A stretch of 64,000 nt of DNA from Tellurirhabdus bombi (GTDB lineage: Bacteria; Bacteroidota; Bacteroidia; Cytophagales; Spirosomataceae). Below, one piece after another: positions 26,241 through 34,354 of the stretch. The stretch spans positions 2,740,001-2,804,000 of the forward strand of contig NZ_CP090557.1 in the NCBI RefSeq assembly GCF_021484805.1. The letters run 5' to 3'. Under the pieces are notes generated by a model. It made no database searches. It worked only from the letters and a program-made list of their open reading frames with translations, and was not told the origin of the DNA. Position 1 is the stretch's first letter; every line of letters begins with the position of its first letter. The position numbers and the translations under genes are program-made.

Positions 26241-27956
26241 TTATTTCGTAAAGATGGCAGGCAATAGGTCGGTCGAGTTGGTGGATGTGATGCTTAGGTA
26301 CCAGAACAGTTCGTCCGCCGCATCGGTGTAGTGGGTAGTGGTGGACTGATCAACCTCCATGTTCTTCTCATCCCGTTTATCCTTCTCAAAGCCCTTGCTG
26401 CCCTCACGGGTGCGGGCGTGCTGCATGGCACTAACGCCCTTCATGGTGTTCTCCCGGTTGAAGCGCTGCACCGGGAAGCGAGCGTCCCCTTCTTTTAGGG
26501 CAATCCCCCAGGCCAGGTATCGTCCGTGGTAGCTGGGTGTTTGTCCAGTGTACTTCTTCGTGAACTTCCAGCCTTCTTCGGTGAGCACCTTCATAACTTC
26601 CTGAGAATACGTCAGATCGCTTTTCCCATCCCGAACGATAGCGGTATGGTTAAAGACATACTCAACATGCCGCAGATAGAAATACTTGTAGTACTTGCAG
26701 AACAGGCGCACCACGTCCTGGGTCTTGTGCGGGCTGGCCAGGCCAAAGCAGTTGAGCCACCGCACCACGTTACCCGTGCGTTGGCCCACCCATAGACAGT
26801 TGAACGATGCCCCGTAATCCATCGCAATGACTAAAGGCTTTTTATGGTCAATGTCAGCATCCTTCCTACAGTCGTTGAACCCTTTGGTCAGGAAGTCCAC
26901 CCCATCCACATACGCATAATCGACCGAATCGTAATAGTGCCTTTTCGGATCAAAGTCGGGATAAAAACCGTTCTCGACCCCTTCCATGCGCTTATTCAAA
27001 ACCGCCGTGTTCCACACCAGGGGCGGCAGGGTACGGAATAGCCGTTTGAAGTAGCCCAGACCCAGGGCGTGCACGTTGGCAAACGAGCTGGCCGACGCGT
27101 AGTGTACCAGGCTGCGCCGCAATTCATTGAGGTAGCTTTCGTACTTGGCAATGCGCTGGAGCCGACTGGCGTGGTTGCGCCCGATCTTCAGGCGCTTTTT
27201 TTCCTTGTAAATCTCCAGCTGCACGGCCAGAATGAGCCGGATCGCTTCCTGGTGTTGGGGCTTCAGGCATTCGTCTTCTTCTTTGAGAATCCAGTCTCCA
27301 TCGCGGGTCGTGGGCATGTCCGTGGTGAAGGTCGTCGAATGGTGCTCCGCGATGTGGCCAAATAACTCTTCATCGCCCCGGTTGATGGCCAATACTTCCG
27401 TGTCGAGCTTGGGTTTGTTGAGAAACTTGGCTTCATCCCCAATAATGGCATTGACCGACAAACCGTTCGCCGTGCCTGGTCTGTCCTGGCTAACCAGGCG
27501 CAAAGCGGCAACCGAATTGCGGTTGCGGATAAAAATGGCATGCTGGGGATCGAGTGGGCAGTTGTGCGGCAAGATCAGGTTGTCCTTTTTATCGGGAAAA
27601 CGCCTGATCCAGTAGTCCTTATCGCGTTGGTAGCCCATCCGCTCCATCCCTTTCAGCAAGGCCGGGAGCGTGCGGTCGAGCAATTGGATGTAAGTGGTCC
27701 CAATGGCCACAATGCTGCTCCGGGGCATTACATCCACCAGGCGATGGAGCCGGGGAGCCAGAATACCCTCACTCTTTCCGGTACCACGACCGGCCACGGC
27801 AGTCAGGTGCTGCGCTCCGATCAGGAGGCAAATGAGCTGGATATAATTGTAGTGCAGGTCTTTGATATCAACGCCTTCCAGGGAGAGTTGTTCCCGATCC
27901 GGCTCCAGCTCACTCAGGTAGTTTAGCAGTGTCTCGTTCATCGGTAATGTCTTCAA
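26241..27956 (-). CDS. terminase large subunit
   Basis: This 571-aa ATP-driven DNA packaging motor carries an endonuclease. The ATPase domain has Walker A in AVAGRGTGKSEG (Lys about 61) and Walker B in NAIIGDEAKF (about 167-176). The RNase H-like nuclease domain starts with VIAMDYGAS (about 380) and includes later acidic residues up to HYTDAADELFWYL. The start at 27956 overlaps the small-subunit gene by 47 bp; an ATG five codons later is a possible alternative. It is intact. Confidence 0.9.
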   Translation of the reverse strand: MKTLPMNETLLNYLSELEPDREQLSLEGVDIKDLHYNYIQLICLLIGAQHLTAVAGRGTGKSEGILAPRLHRLVDVMPRSSIVAIGTTYIQLLDRTLPALLKGMERMGYQRDKDYWIRRFPDKKDNLILPHNCPLDPQHAIFIRNRNSVAALRLVSQDRPGTANGLSVNAIIGDEAKFLNKPKLDTEVLAINRGDEELFGHIAEHHSTTFTTDMPTTRDGDWILKEEDECLKPQHQEAIRLILAVQLEIYKEKKRLKIGRNHASRLQRIAKYESYLNELRRSLVHYASASSFANVHALGLGYFKRLFRTLPPLVWNTAVLNKRMEGVENGFYPDFDPKRHYYDSVDYAYVDGVDFLTKGFNDCRKDADIDHKKPLVIAMDYGASFNCLWVGQRTGNVVRWLNCFGLASPHKTQDVVRLFCKYYKYFYLRHVEYVFNHTAIVRDGKSDLTYSQEVMKVLTEEGWKFTKKYTGQTPSYHGRYLAWGIALKEGDARFPVQRFNRENTMKGVSAMQHARTREGSKGFEKDKRDEKNMEVDQSTTTHYTDAADELFWYLSITSTNSTDLLPAIFTK

Positions 27957-28494
27957 AATCTACGTCTTCAATCATCAATTCGCGTTTGGCTTTTTCGCCA
28001 ATAAATCGCTCAACCGTCTGCTCCAGCTTCGGAATGGGCTTGGCGCCAATGAGAGCCGGATTAAAGTCGATGTTGAGAATAATCTGTTTCGAGCCTTCTT
28101 CCACATTCTGGGGCTTGTCGTAGCCGTTGAGCTTGATCAAATTGGCGTGGCAGGCGGCTTTGACCTTATCGGAATCGGCAGAGTCTTCGAGTTTGCGAAT
28201 CCGGGTGTTAAGCATGATGATGTCAAATTCCTTATTGACCTGCTCGGTGGACGCAAAAAAACGCTTGGCATCGCGCACGTCCCGCCAGGCTAAGCCCTCA
28301 CTGATCCTGAAATCGTCCGCCAGCCGCTCGACGATCTGGGAGTCGGTCATGTACGTTTTACTCAGAAAATATTCGCGGGCGGCTTTCCAGCGTTTTAGCC
28401 GATCCGCAATGGCCAGGGGCAGGTCTTCGCCTCGATCCCAGGCCCGGTGAATTTTATCGAAAACCACCTCAAAACGTTCGTTTTCCTTACTCAT
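27910..28494 (-). CDS. terminase small subunit (probable)
   Basis: This 194-aa helical protein lies directly upstream of the large subunit and overlaps it. The N-terminal region (about 35-75) has YMTDSQIVERLADDFRIS, an HTH-like DNA-binding segment, followed by helices for oligomerisation (about 80-130) and a C terminus likely to contact the large subunit. Small terminases recognise the packaging site. The assignment rests on HTH, size and position. Confidence 0.75.
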   Translation of the reverse strand: MSKENERFEVVFDKIHRAWDRGEDLPLAIADRLKRWKAAREYFLSKTYMTDSQIVERLADDFRISEGLAWRDVRDAKRFFASTEQVNKEFDIIMLNTRIRKLEDSADSDKVKAACHANLIKLNGYDKPQNVEEGSKQIILNIDFNPALIGAKPIPKLEQTVERFIGEKAKRELMIEDVDFEDITDERDTAKLPE

Positions 28495-29120
28495 GAAGCA
28501 TTCGAGAGTTGAAGTTCCAGTAATCGTTTTTCATCTTGGTAGCGCTGGAGCAGAGCCAGGGTGGGCTGGTATTGCGGATCATTGGGTTTGAGCTTTCCCA
28601 GCTTGCCCTTGTACCGACTGACGTAGGTCGTCACATTACGCAGGGTAGCCTGGGCATCCCGTTCTACGCCTGCTGTCTTATCCGGTGGGAAATAGCCGTA
28701 CTGCCTGAAAAAAGCGATGCGGCTGTAGATGTCGTCGATCTCGGTCCCAATGGCCAGAATGCGGAACGCCCAGTCCCGCCGAAGCTCCTGCGCGGTGTCG
28801 TCGTCTTGCCTGGCCCGAATCCGCGCCTTCAGCTCACCGCGTTCATCCATGAGCCGGAAAGCGGCCAGCTCCAGATCAGTCACGGCCTGGGTATTGACCG
28901 GTTTCGTTTCTCCCTGGGGAGTCGGATCGGAAGCTGGAGCGGGAATGCTGTCGAGCGCCTTTTGCAAGGCATCCTGTAGTTTAGCACGGGTAAACGTATC
29001 GGCTCCACGGGCTAGAATGCCCATTAGAAACGACGATGGCCCCGTTTCCTTCAGGAGTAATAGCCCAGCCTCGTAATCCTCGGGATCATCGAGCCAGGCT
29101 TGTATGCGTTGTGGTAACAT
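28491..29120 (-). CDS. phage protein upstream of terminase, unknown
   Basis: This 209-aa helical, charged protein has a Pro-rich hinge near residues 60-75 (PAPASDPTPQGETK) and a coiled C-terminal half (SRYKGKLGKLKPNDPQYQ and the helix after it). It overlaps the small terminase gene by 4 bp (ATGA) and follows a strong terminator, so it likely begins a transcript or is reached by read-through. No family is recognised. Confidence 0.7.
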   Translation of the reverse strand: MLPQRIQAWLDDPEDYEAGLLLLKETGPSSFLMGILARGADTFTRAKLQDALQKALDSIPAPASDPTPQGETKPVNTQAVTDLELAAFRLMDERGELKARIRARQDDDTAQELRRDWAFRILAIGTEIDDIYSRIAFFRQYGYFPPDKTAGVERDAQATLRNVTTYVSRYKGKLGKLKPNDPQYQPTLALLQRYQDEKRLLELQLSNAS

Positions 29121-29136
29121 GGCTGATTTGATTAAA

Positions 29137-29171
29137 AAAAATAGCGGACACTGAACCAGGCCGCTATTTTT
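29137..29171 (-). terminator. intrinsic terminator
   Basis: The stem of AAAAATAGCGG (29137-29147) and CCGCTATTTTT (29161-29171) has a 13-nt loop. Read leftwards, the stem is followed by a T tract (the A run at 29134-29141 on the plus strand), fitting termination of the capsid transcript that ends at 29198. It could also work to the right. Confidence 0.75.
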
Positions 29172-29197
29172 AAGGCTTCAATAAACCCTTTCTACAA

Positions 29198-29413
29198 TTA
29201 TTTCTTGATGTGTTCCCAGCCGAACTGATGCAATTGCGCGGCCTGGTCTTCCGTCATTTCGTCCAGCACATAGGTGCGGTTGGTGAGCGTGACGTACACT
29301 TCTTTCTGATCGTCCCGCAAGCCGATCAGCGTATAGGCACCGATCTTTCGTTCGGTGATCGGGGCCACCGGCTCCTGGGCCGGTAGCTCCGAAATTTCTT
29401 TTTCTTTTGGCAT
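29198..29413 (-). CDS. small phage protein, unknown
   Basis: This 71-aa protein has an acidic N terminus (PKEKEISELPAQEP) and a small beta-plus-helix fold (IGAYTLIGLRDDQKEVYVTL, then a helix with DQAAQLHQFGWEHI). It follows the 181-aa gene by 3 bp and precedes a terminator, so it is the last gene of the capsid transcript. It could be a head decoration or completion protein; no family is recognised. Confidence 0.65.
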   Translation of the reverse strand: MPKEKEISELPAQEPVAPITERKIGAYTLIGLRDDQKEVYVTLTNRTYVLDEMTEDQAAQLHQFGWEHIKK

Positions 29414-29416
29414 GGC

Positions 29417-29962
29417 TTACGCGCTGGGCTTCATCGGAATCGTTGAAGCGGTGTACATAATCATATCCGCGCAGAAAACGTCAATCTCAAACGTCCATCC
29501 GCGACCGTCACCACTGTTGGTCGTTGTTGCGTAGGAAGGTTTGAGCTGTACCTGGAACTCATCGTTACCCAACTGGATTAACTGCGTTTTGCCAGGCAGT
29601 GGAGCCAGCAGTACAAAACGGTCGTTTTTAGCCTGGTTGGCAAAGGCGTTTACATCCAGGGCTTCGCCCGGATGGTAGAACTTGCCGGTACCCCGGAAGG
29701 AGTTACGATCAGCCCCGCCAATCGTTTCCAGGTTAACCTCACTCATGTCCTTCGTACAATACAGCTCAATAAAGCCCTTCCCGGTTTTGGGAACGTGAGC
29801 GGTATCAATCACATAGCGACCTTCTGGAGTTGTTGCTGCCGGATTCGGCTTTTGCAACGTTTGAAAATCTTCGTAGGACATCGCAAAAATCTTTTGCTGA
29901 AGCCCACCCATGCGCGTTTCCTGCGCCGGGGTTTTGATGGAATTATAAGAGCCTGATCCCAT
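29417..29962 (-). CDS. probable phage structural protein (tail tube or head)
   Basis: This 181-aa protein is beta-rich with no signal peptide: RYVIDTAHVPKTGKGFIELY, DRFVLLAPLPGKTQLIQLG and GWTFEIDVFC. Size and composition would suit a major tail tube or head completion protein. It lies downstream of the capsid gene. No family motif is firmly recognised. Confidence 0.65.
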   Translation of the reverse strand: MGSGSYNSIKTPAQETRMGGLQQKIFAMSYEDFQTLQKPNPAATTPEGRYVIDTAHVPKTGKGFIELYCTKDMSEVNLETIGGADRNSFRGTGKFYHPGEALDVNAFANQAKNDRFVLLAPLPGKTQLIQLGNDEFQVQLKPSYATTTNSGDGRGWTFEIDVFCADMIMYTASTIPMKPSA

Positions 29963-30004
29963 TGGTCAAGTGCGTTGAAACGGTGAATAAAAAAATAGCC
30001 TGGC

Positions 30005-30454
30005 TTACGCTTTTACTTCCACCAGGAAGCCCAAGCCTTTTTTGACCACTGCCTTTTGCAAGCCCTTATCGCCTCTCAGCTGATCAATGGTAAAGTCCCG
30101 AACGATACCCTCGTACTTGAACTTAAAGGACGATGCCCGCACCTCGTAGGTTTTTTTGTCAACCGTAATGGTTGGGTACAGCGATGGATTAGCCTCTTTA
30201 TTGGCTAGGGTTTGCTCCAAAACCTTAATCGTTTCGGCCTGCTCATCAATCATCTCTTTAGCGATGGTTAGGTGGGCGGTGGACTCTTCGATGACAGAGG
30301 CTTTTTGAGCCAGCTGCTGCTTTAAATCAGTAATTTCGGCGTCTTTGTCGCCTACCGTTGACTGGAGCGTTTGAAAAGCCTGGTCTTTCGTGTCCAGGGC
30401 TGCCTGTAGGGATTCTACCGTCACTTCAGGGGTGTTACTATTTGTTTCTGACAT
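30005..30454 (-). CDS. coiled-coil phage protein, unknown
   Basis: This 149-aa protein has a long coiled coil over residues 10-90 (LQAALDTKDQAFQTLQSTV, IEESTAHLTIAKEMIDEQAE) followed by a small beta-rich C-terminal domain (PTITVDKKTYEVRASSFKF). The coiled coil has the same style as the scaffold-like tail of the protease gene. It is separated from the major capsid gene by a hairpin. A capsid-assembly accessory role is possible. Confidence 0.65.
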   Translation of the reverse strand: MSETNSNTPEVTVESLQAALDTKDQAFQTLQSTVGDKDAEITDLKQQLAQKASVIEESTAHLTIAKEMIDEQAETIKVLEQTLANKEANPSLYPTITVDKKTYEVRASSFKFKYEGIVRDFTIDQLRGDKGLQKAVVKKGLGFLVEVKA

Positions 30455-30469
30455 GATTGCTTACTAGGT

Positions 30470-30499
30470 ATGCCCTGGCACACGAAGCGGCCAGGGCAT
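30470..30499. other. hairpin between capsid gene and next gene
   Basis: ATGCCCTGGC (30470-30479) pairs perfectly with GCCAGGGCAT (30490-30499) around a 10-nt loop. No T run follows in either direction, so it may be a transcript-stabilising or processing hairpin, or a partial terminator that lets capsid mRNA accumulate. Confidence 0.5.
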
Positions 30500-30525
30500 G
30501 GGTGGAACGTTGAATGAGAAGCGTG

Positions 30526-31491
30526 TTAAGCTTGGTCGTTACAGAAGACGATTTCCGGTAAGATAAACCCGACGCCCAGCCAGAAATCGGTCATGATTTT
30601 GACATCCCGGTTGAAGTCCTGAATGTCTACCATGTCCATGTTCTGGGTTTTCTTTTTCAGAATCACCTTGTTTTTCTTCGGTGTGCAGAAAATCCGGTTG
30701 CATGGTTCACCGTCGTTTTTCAGGTTCATTGACGGCAATGGCTTCAGCGTGAGGTTGGTCAGCTGCACATTGATCGACTTGTTCACGTCAAAATCAATCG
30801 ACTTGTCGTATTTATCACGGTACCCACGGGCGTACTTACGGGCCAGCGTTTGCGACAAGTTCACATCCATCGGCTGTGACCAGTATTTTTTGTCCATCAT
30901 ATCGGCAAACTCTTCGATATAATCCACAAAATCCTGATCGGATGATGGGATAGCCCCCATACCAATTGGAGTCATCCGACCCGCCGTAATCTGGTCATTA
31001 ATGATTTTTTGCAACCCGTTCATCGCCTTGATCGGTTCGCTGGCCACGTTAATGGTTGGAGAGACAAACACGCCCCGGCCAACCGCATCCAGTTCCAGGT
31101 CTTCTTTCAACTGCGGATAAAACTGGTTTTCCAGCATCCAGCGGATGATGGGCCATTCCGACCGTTTTAGCTTTGCCGATGATAAAAATCCCAACCAGCT
31201 ACTTTCCAGGTCATCAGGGTACTCCAGCACGTCCCCTTTCATATGGAACATGCGAATTTCCAACGGCGTAAACTTGGATGTTTGCGTTGGCGTAAAAGCC
31301 CGCTGAAACGGCTGGAGCACCTTATTAAAGCTTGCTTTTGATGCCTGCCAGATTGTTTGATCGGTAAACATTGGCGTTAAGGCATTTTCGGATTCAAACG
31401 GCTGGTTAACCACTTGAAACAGGCTAGCTACGCCCTGGCCTTGCTGGCGGTAGTAGTTACCAAACTCGGTAATAATGTCTGATACATTCAT
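30526..31491 (-). CDS. major capsid protein (probable)
   Basis: This 321-aa protein lies directly after the protease-scaffold gene, the usual place of the major capsid protein. It includes an N-terminal helical part (GNYYRQQGQGVASLFQVVN), a mixed core and a C-terminal segment with VGFILPEIVFCND. An HK97 fold is plausible from the protease-capsid neighbourhood. It has no signal peptide. Confidence is moderate because no single diagnostic motif exists for this family. Confidence 0.72.
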   Translation of the reverse strand: MNVSDIITEFGNYYRQQGQGVASLFQVVNQPFESENALTPMFTDQTIWQASKASFNKVLQPFQRAFTPTQTSKFTPLEIRMFHMKGDVLEYPDDLESSWLGFLSSAKLKRSEWPIIRWMLENQFYPQLKEDLELDAVGRGVFVSPTINVASEPIKAMNGLQKIINDQITAGRMTPIGMGAIPSSDQDFVDYIEEFADMMDKKYWSQPMDVNLSQTLARKYARGYRDKYDKSIDFDVNKSINVQLTNLTLKPLPSMNLKNDGEPCNRIFCTPKKNKVILKKKTQNMDMVDIQDFNRDVKIMTDFWLGVGFILPEIVFCNDQA

Positions 31492-31531
31492 TTTATGTAC
31501 AGGTTAAAGTGCGTACAATGTTGTAAATCAA

Positions 31532-32839
31532 TTAGTAATTGAATAGCGGGTTGCTATCCAGGGCTTTGTTGTGCGGTAGGTTATCAATTACCTGCTTAGC
31601 GGTGAGCTGCGCTTCCGATGGCTGGGCATCACCCGTTGATACGGGAGCTGTTGGCTTTTCGCCCGGTTGCGAGCCGTACTGCGCGGCAAGTTCCTGAGCC
31701 GCCGTCAACTGCGTTTTCAGGTTGGTGATTTCCGTGTCTTTGGTGGTCAATTGCGAGTTAAGGCCCGTTAGCTGAGTCTGTAGAGCCTGCGCACCGTTGG
31801 CCGATTCCAGAGCTTGGGTAAATTCTGCCTGGCTGACAACAGCAACGCCGGTAATGCCCTGAGCAGTAAGCTCTGCATTACAAGCGGCAATCTGTTCTGA
31901 CGTGATTTGCTCCGCAGTCACGCCTTTGATGGCCAGCATGGCTGGCAGTTTGATGTGTCCGAACATGGTATTATTGAGTGGTGAAGAAACTGAAGAATCC
32001 GAGGTCACAAGGGCCAGGGTTGTCTCAATAGCCAAATCGAGGTTGCCGATTTCATCAATCAGGCCCATCTCTTTGGCTACGTCGGCGGTAAATAATCCGC
32101 CTTTTTTGGGATCGTGTCCCTGAGCGGCTTTCACACCAGGCCGGTGCTGTTCTACCAACTGGACAAAACGGGCCGCTTTCGCGGTCATCTGAGCAGTCAG
32201 GGGTTTGAAGTTGCCTTCTTTGGCCTGGCGGTATTCAAAATTCTTTTCGGTCGATTGCTCCGCGTAGATTTCCTGAACGACTATTCCCATCTTTTCGAGG
32301 GATTTAGTCTGGTCTTGAAAGGTCGTATACGCGCCAATGGAGCCGATTTCGTCGGTTTCCCGGCTGGCGATGATCTTGCTGGCTGGCAATGAAAACAGGT
32401 AAGCACCTGATCCCAACAGGCCGTGATCACAATAGACCGTAATGGGCTTGCCGAACTCCAGCATCGCATCGTAAATGCGGTAAGCGGCGTGTTCCAGCCC
32501 ACCGGCACAATCCACCGCCAGAACCGCGCCCAACACTTCGGGCCGTTTGGCTCCCCAGCGCAATTCCATCTCGATCCAGGTTGCTTCCCAGCTGTAGAGA
32601 ATCCCCTGCTGACGAATGACCAACAGGCCCGCATCGTCGGGCACATCGGAAAGCAACAGGCTCCGGTGCTGACGATCCAGAGAAACAAAATGCATCTGCC
32701 GCTCCGGTGGACGGGCTACGCTATCAACTGGAGCGCCGTGTTCTAGGAGTTGGCGGAAGTTCATCAGCCCCGCCTGGCTGTCAATGAACCAGGCTCCCGA
32801 CGCGAGTTCGGAGGCAGCGATGGAGAATTTATTGTGCAT
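31532..32839 (-). CDS. S49-type capsid maturation protease with scaffold-like tail
   Basis: This is a 435-aa protein. Residues about 70-270 are an S49 (SppA/ClpP-like) serine protease with the catalytic Ser in LLGSGAYLFSLPASKI (Ser 144) and the following family signature TDEIGSIGAY. The C-terminal part (about 300-435) is Ala/Gln/Thr-rich with a coiled coil (QTQLTGLNSQLTTKDTEITN), consistent with a scaffolding region that is cut off during maturation. The gene order protease-scaffold then capsid supports this. It overlaps the upstream gene by 11 bp. Confidence 0.85.
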   Translation of the reverse strand: MHNKFSIAASELASGAWFIDSQAGLMNFRQLLEHGAPVDSVARPPERQMHFVSLDRQHRSLLLSDVPDDAGLLVIRQQGILYSWEATWIEMELRWGAKRPEVLGAVLAVDCAGGLEHAAYRIYDAMLEFGKPITVYCDHGLLGSGAYLFSLPASKIIASRETDEIGSIGAYTTFQDQTKSLEKMGIVVQEIYAEQSTEKNFEYRQAKEGNFKPLTAQMTAKAARFVQLVEQHRPGVKAAQGHDPKKGGLFTADVAKEMGLIDEIGNLDLAIETTLALVTSDSSVSSPLNNTMFGHIKLPAMLAIKGVTAEQITSEQIAACNAELTAQGITGVAVVSQAEFTQALESANGAQALQTQLTGLNSQLTTKDTEITNLKTQLTAAQELAAQYGSQPGEKPTAPVSTGDAQPSEAQLTAKQVIDNLPHNKALDSNPLFNY

Positions 32840-33296
32840 AAGCGGCGGGTTCAGTTAGAGGGCCAGAGAAAGAAAGGTTGTACCCGCGACTACCACCCAC
32901 TTCGGCGTCGGTGCCCAGCTCATACGTGAAAAGAAGACTTTCGATGGGTGTACCGGCTAAGCGAGTCAGCCGGGCGTTGTCGCGGAAACGCACCAAAACG
33001 CGTTTGTACTGCTTCAGGTTTTGGATGGACAGGGATTTAGCGGGCGAGTCATCGGGTGAAAACCCTTTGATATCCAGTTCATGGAGATCGCCCTGATCGT
33101 CATCTTTGTAGACTTCGCGGTACTGGAGAGTGCCCTGGGTGCAGTAGATGCGTGTCCAGGCAAAGCCCTCCCGGAGCGTGATGACCGGCGTGGATGAACT
33201 GGAAGGACGCAGATACGAAGCCACACCAGCAGCTGGTACGACTTCGATATAATTGCCCCCTCCGGGATTCCATTTTCCGCTACGGTCTAAACTCAT
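32829..33296 (-). CDS. first late gene, function unknown
   Basis: This 155-aa, mostly beta protein (NYIEVVPAAGVASYLRPSSS, SLLFTYELGTDAEVGGSRG) has no signal peptide. Its ATG lies 29 bp after a copy of the 21-bp element, so it likely leads the capsid transcript. It overlaps the protease gene by 11 bp. No family is recognised. Confidence 0.7.
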   Translation of the reverse strand: MSLDRSGKWNPGGGNYIEVVPAAGVASYLRPSSSSTPVITLREGFAWTRIYCTQGTLQYREVYKDDDQGDLHELDIKGFSPDDSPAKSLSIQNLKQYKRVLVRFRDNARLTRLAGTPIESLLFTYELGTDAEVGGSRGYNLSFSGPLTEPAAYAQ

Positions 33297-33325
33297 AGCG
33301 CAAAACTCCCCCTTTCAAAAGCTCA

Positions 33326-33346
33326 AAAAAACGACATCAACCGACC
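33326..33346 (-). promoter_or_regulatory. 21-bp late-region element, copy 1
   Basis: The sequence is identical to 20098-20118 and 25703-25723, with one extra T in the T run. It overlaps the last codons of the upstream 157-aa gene (stop at 33337) and ends 29 bp before the ATG at 33296. This is the same 29-bp spacing seen at 20098. Confidence 0.6.
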
Positions 33347-33810
33347 GAATGCGGTTCATTTTTGGCTCGCTGGTAGTATCGTTCAGCAGTACGAAAGGGG
33401 AAATCATCTTCTTCTAGCCTGAACCGCTCCAGAATGTCCCGAATAATAGCAGTTGTTTTTTCTCCCCTGGCTGAGCGAATATCAACTTCCCGTACTAATT
33501 CAGTGAGGAACACTTTTTTTACGAAGACATTAAAGGCGCGGATTTTGACGGGGGCAATGTGCTGGCCAAAGCCATGGCGAACCGTCCAATGGGAAATGCC
33601 CAGTGTCAGCCTGTCGGTCAGGTCGTCGAAATCTTTGGGTTCGTCTCGGGTTGTTGTGCGCCGCTCCAGGTGGGCATGAAGGAAACAGGCGAAAGGATTG
33701 GCATCTACTGAAACAACGAAGTACGGCTCCGTCTGGTAATATTTGGACAAGTACTTCTTCACAACCGGGTATACCGGTATCTCTACGGTCAGGTACTGGC
33801 CTGTCTTCAT
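33337..33810 (-). CDS. phage protein of unknown function, possible late regulator
   Basis: This 157-aa protein has a basic, helical composition with TVEIPVYPVVKKYLSKYYQTE, LTLGISHWTVRHGFGQH and a C-terminal helix. It has no signal peptide. It is the first gene downstream of the AT-rich control region and is immediately followed by the 21-bp element. The position fits a late regulatory gene, but no DNA-binding motif is clear. Confidence 0.65.
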   Translation of the reverse strand: MKTGQYLTVEIPVYPVVKKYLSKYYQTEPYFVVSVDANPFACFLHAHLERRTTTRDEPKDFDDLTDRLTLGISHWTVRHGFGQHIAPVKIRAFNVFVKKVFLTELVREVDIRSARGEKTTAIIRDILERFRLEEDDFPFRTAERYYQRAKNEPHSVG

Positions 33811-34354
33811 TGATGAACGTTAAGCGATTGTTGTACTATTCGGTTACGGTTACGGGTGGCATTAGTTTCAATCGCTCGTTTTGCTCACTGCTACGGTCGT
33901 TTTTCAACTGACGAAAAACTGAAAACTTCTGTATCTCTGTAACTGTTTATAAGACGCTGATTAACAGCGCAATTTGAAATTTACAATTTTGTATCTGCTT
34001 TATCAATGATCTGTATCTGTGTAACCGCCAATTGTTATAGAGCGGTATATCTATTTACAGTTACAGAGTTCTGTAACTTGGTTACAAAAGAAAATTTCTC
34101 AAAAGAAAATAGTGTAACTAATATATAGCTGATACACAGCGCATTTAGCCAATATCTATTTCCTCAGTTACAGAGTTACAGAAATACTCATTTTTTTAAG
34201 TCTCCTATATAAAGGGAATGCAAAGGAGGGGGGCGGTCGGGCTGGGACAAAAAAAGCCCCGCCAATAGCGGGGCAAAAATTGTATTGTAGTAGTATATAG
34301 CTTCACAGGTTTTTGAATAGTTAAGTTAACTTGCAGAAAAAGCTTATTACCACA
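33811..34354. promoter_or_regulatory. AT-rich control region with GTTACAGA repeats
   Basis: There is no gene in about 540 bp. The motif GTTACAGA, or its reverse TCTGTAAC, occurs at 33936-33943, 34060-34067, 34070-34077, 34167-34174 and 34175-34182. The 34060-34077 pair is an inverted repeat with a 2-bp gap, and 34167-34182 is a tandem pair. A longer GTTACAGAGTTACA form recurs at 5898. The layout suggests binding sites of a regulator ahead of the late genes or an origin-like iteron cluster. A terminator lies at 34256-34274. Confidence 0.55.
34256..34274 (-). terminator. intrinsic terminator facing leftward transcription
   Basis: GCCCCGC (34256-34262) pairs with GCGGGGC (34268-34274) around the loop CAATA. 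The A run at 34249-34255 becomes a T tract on the minus strand. It would stop early leftward transcripts before the late control region. Confidence 0.75.

Noticed and set aside
20068-33346. Shared AATTTTG-like -7 boxes at a fixed distance after the 21-bp element
   Set aside because: The match is loose, differs in spacing by one base in one copy, and lies so close to the ATG that it overlaps possible ribosome-binding sequence.
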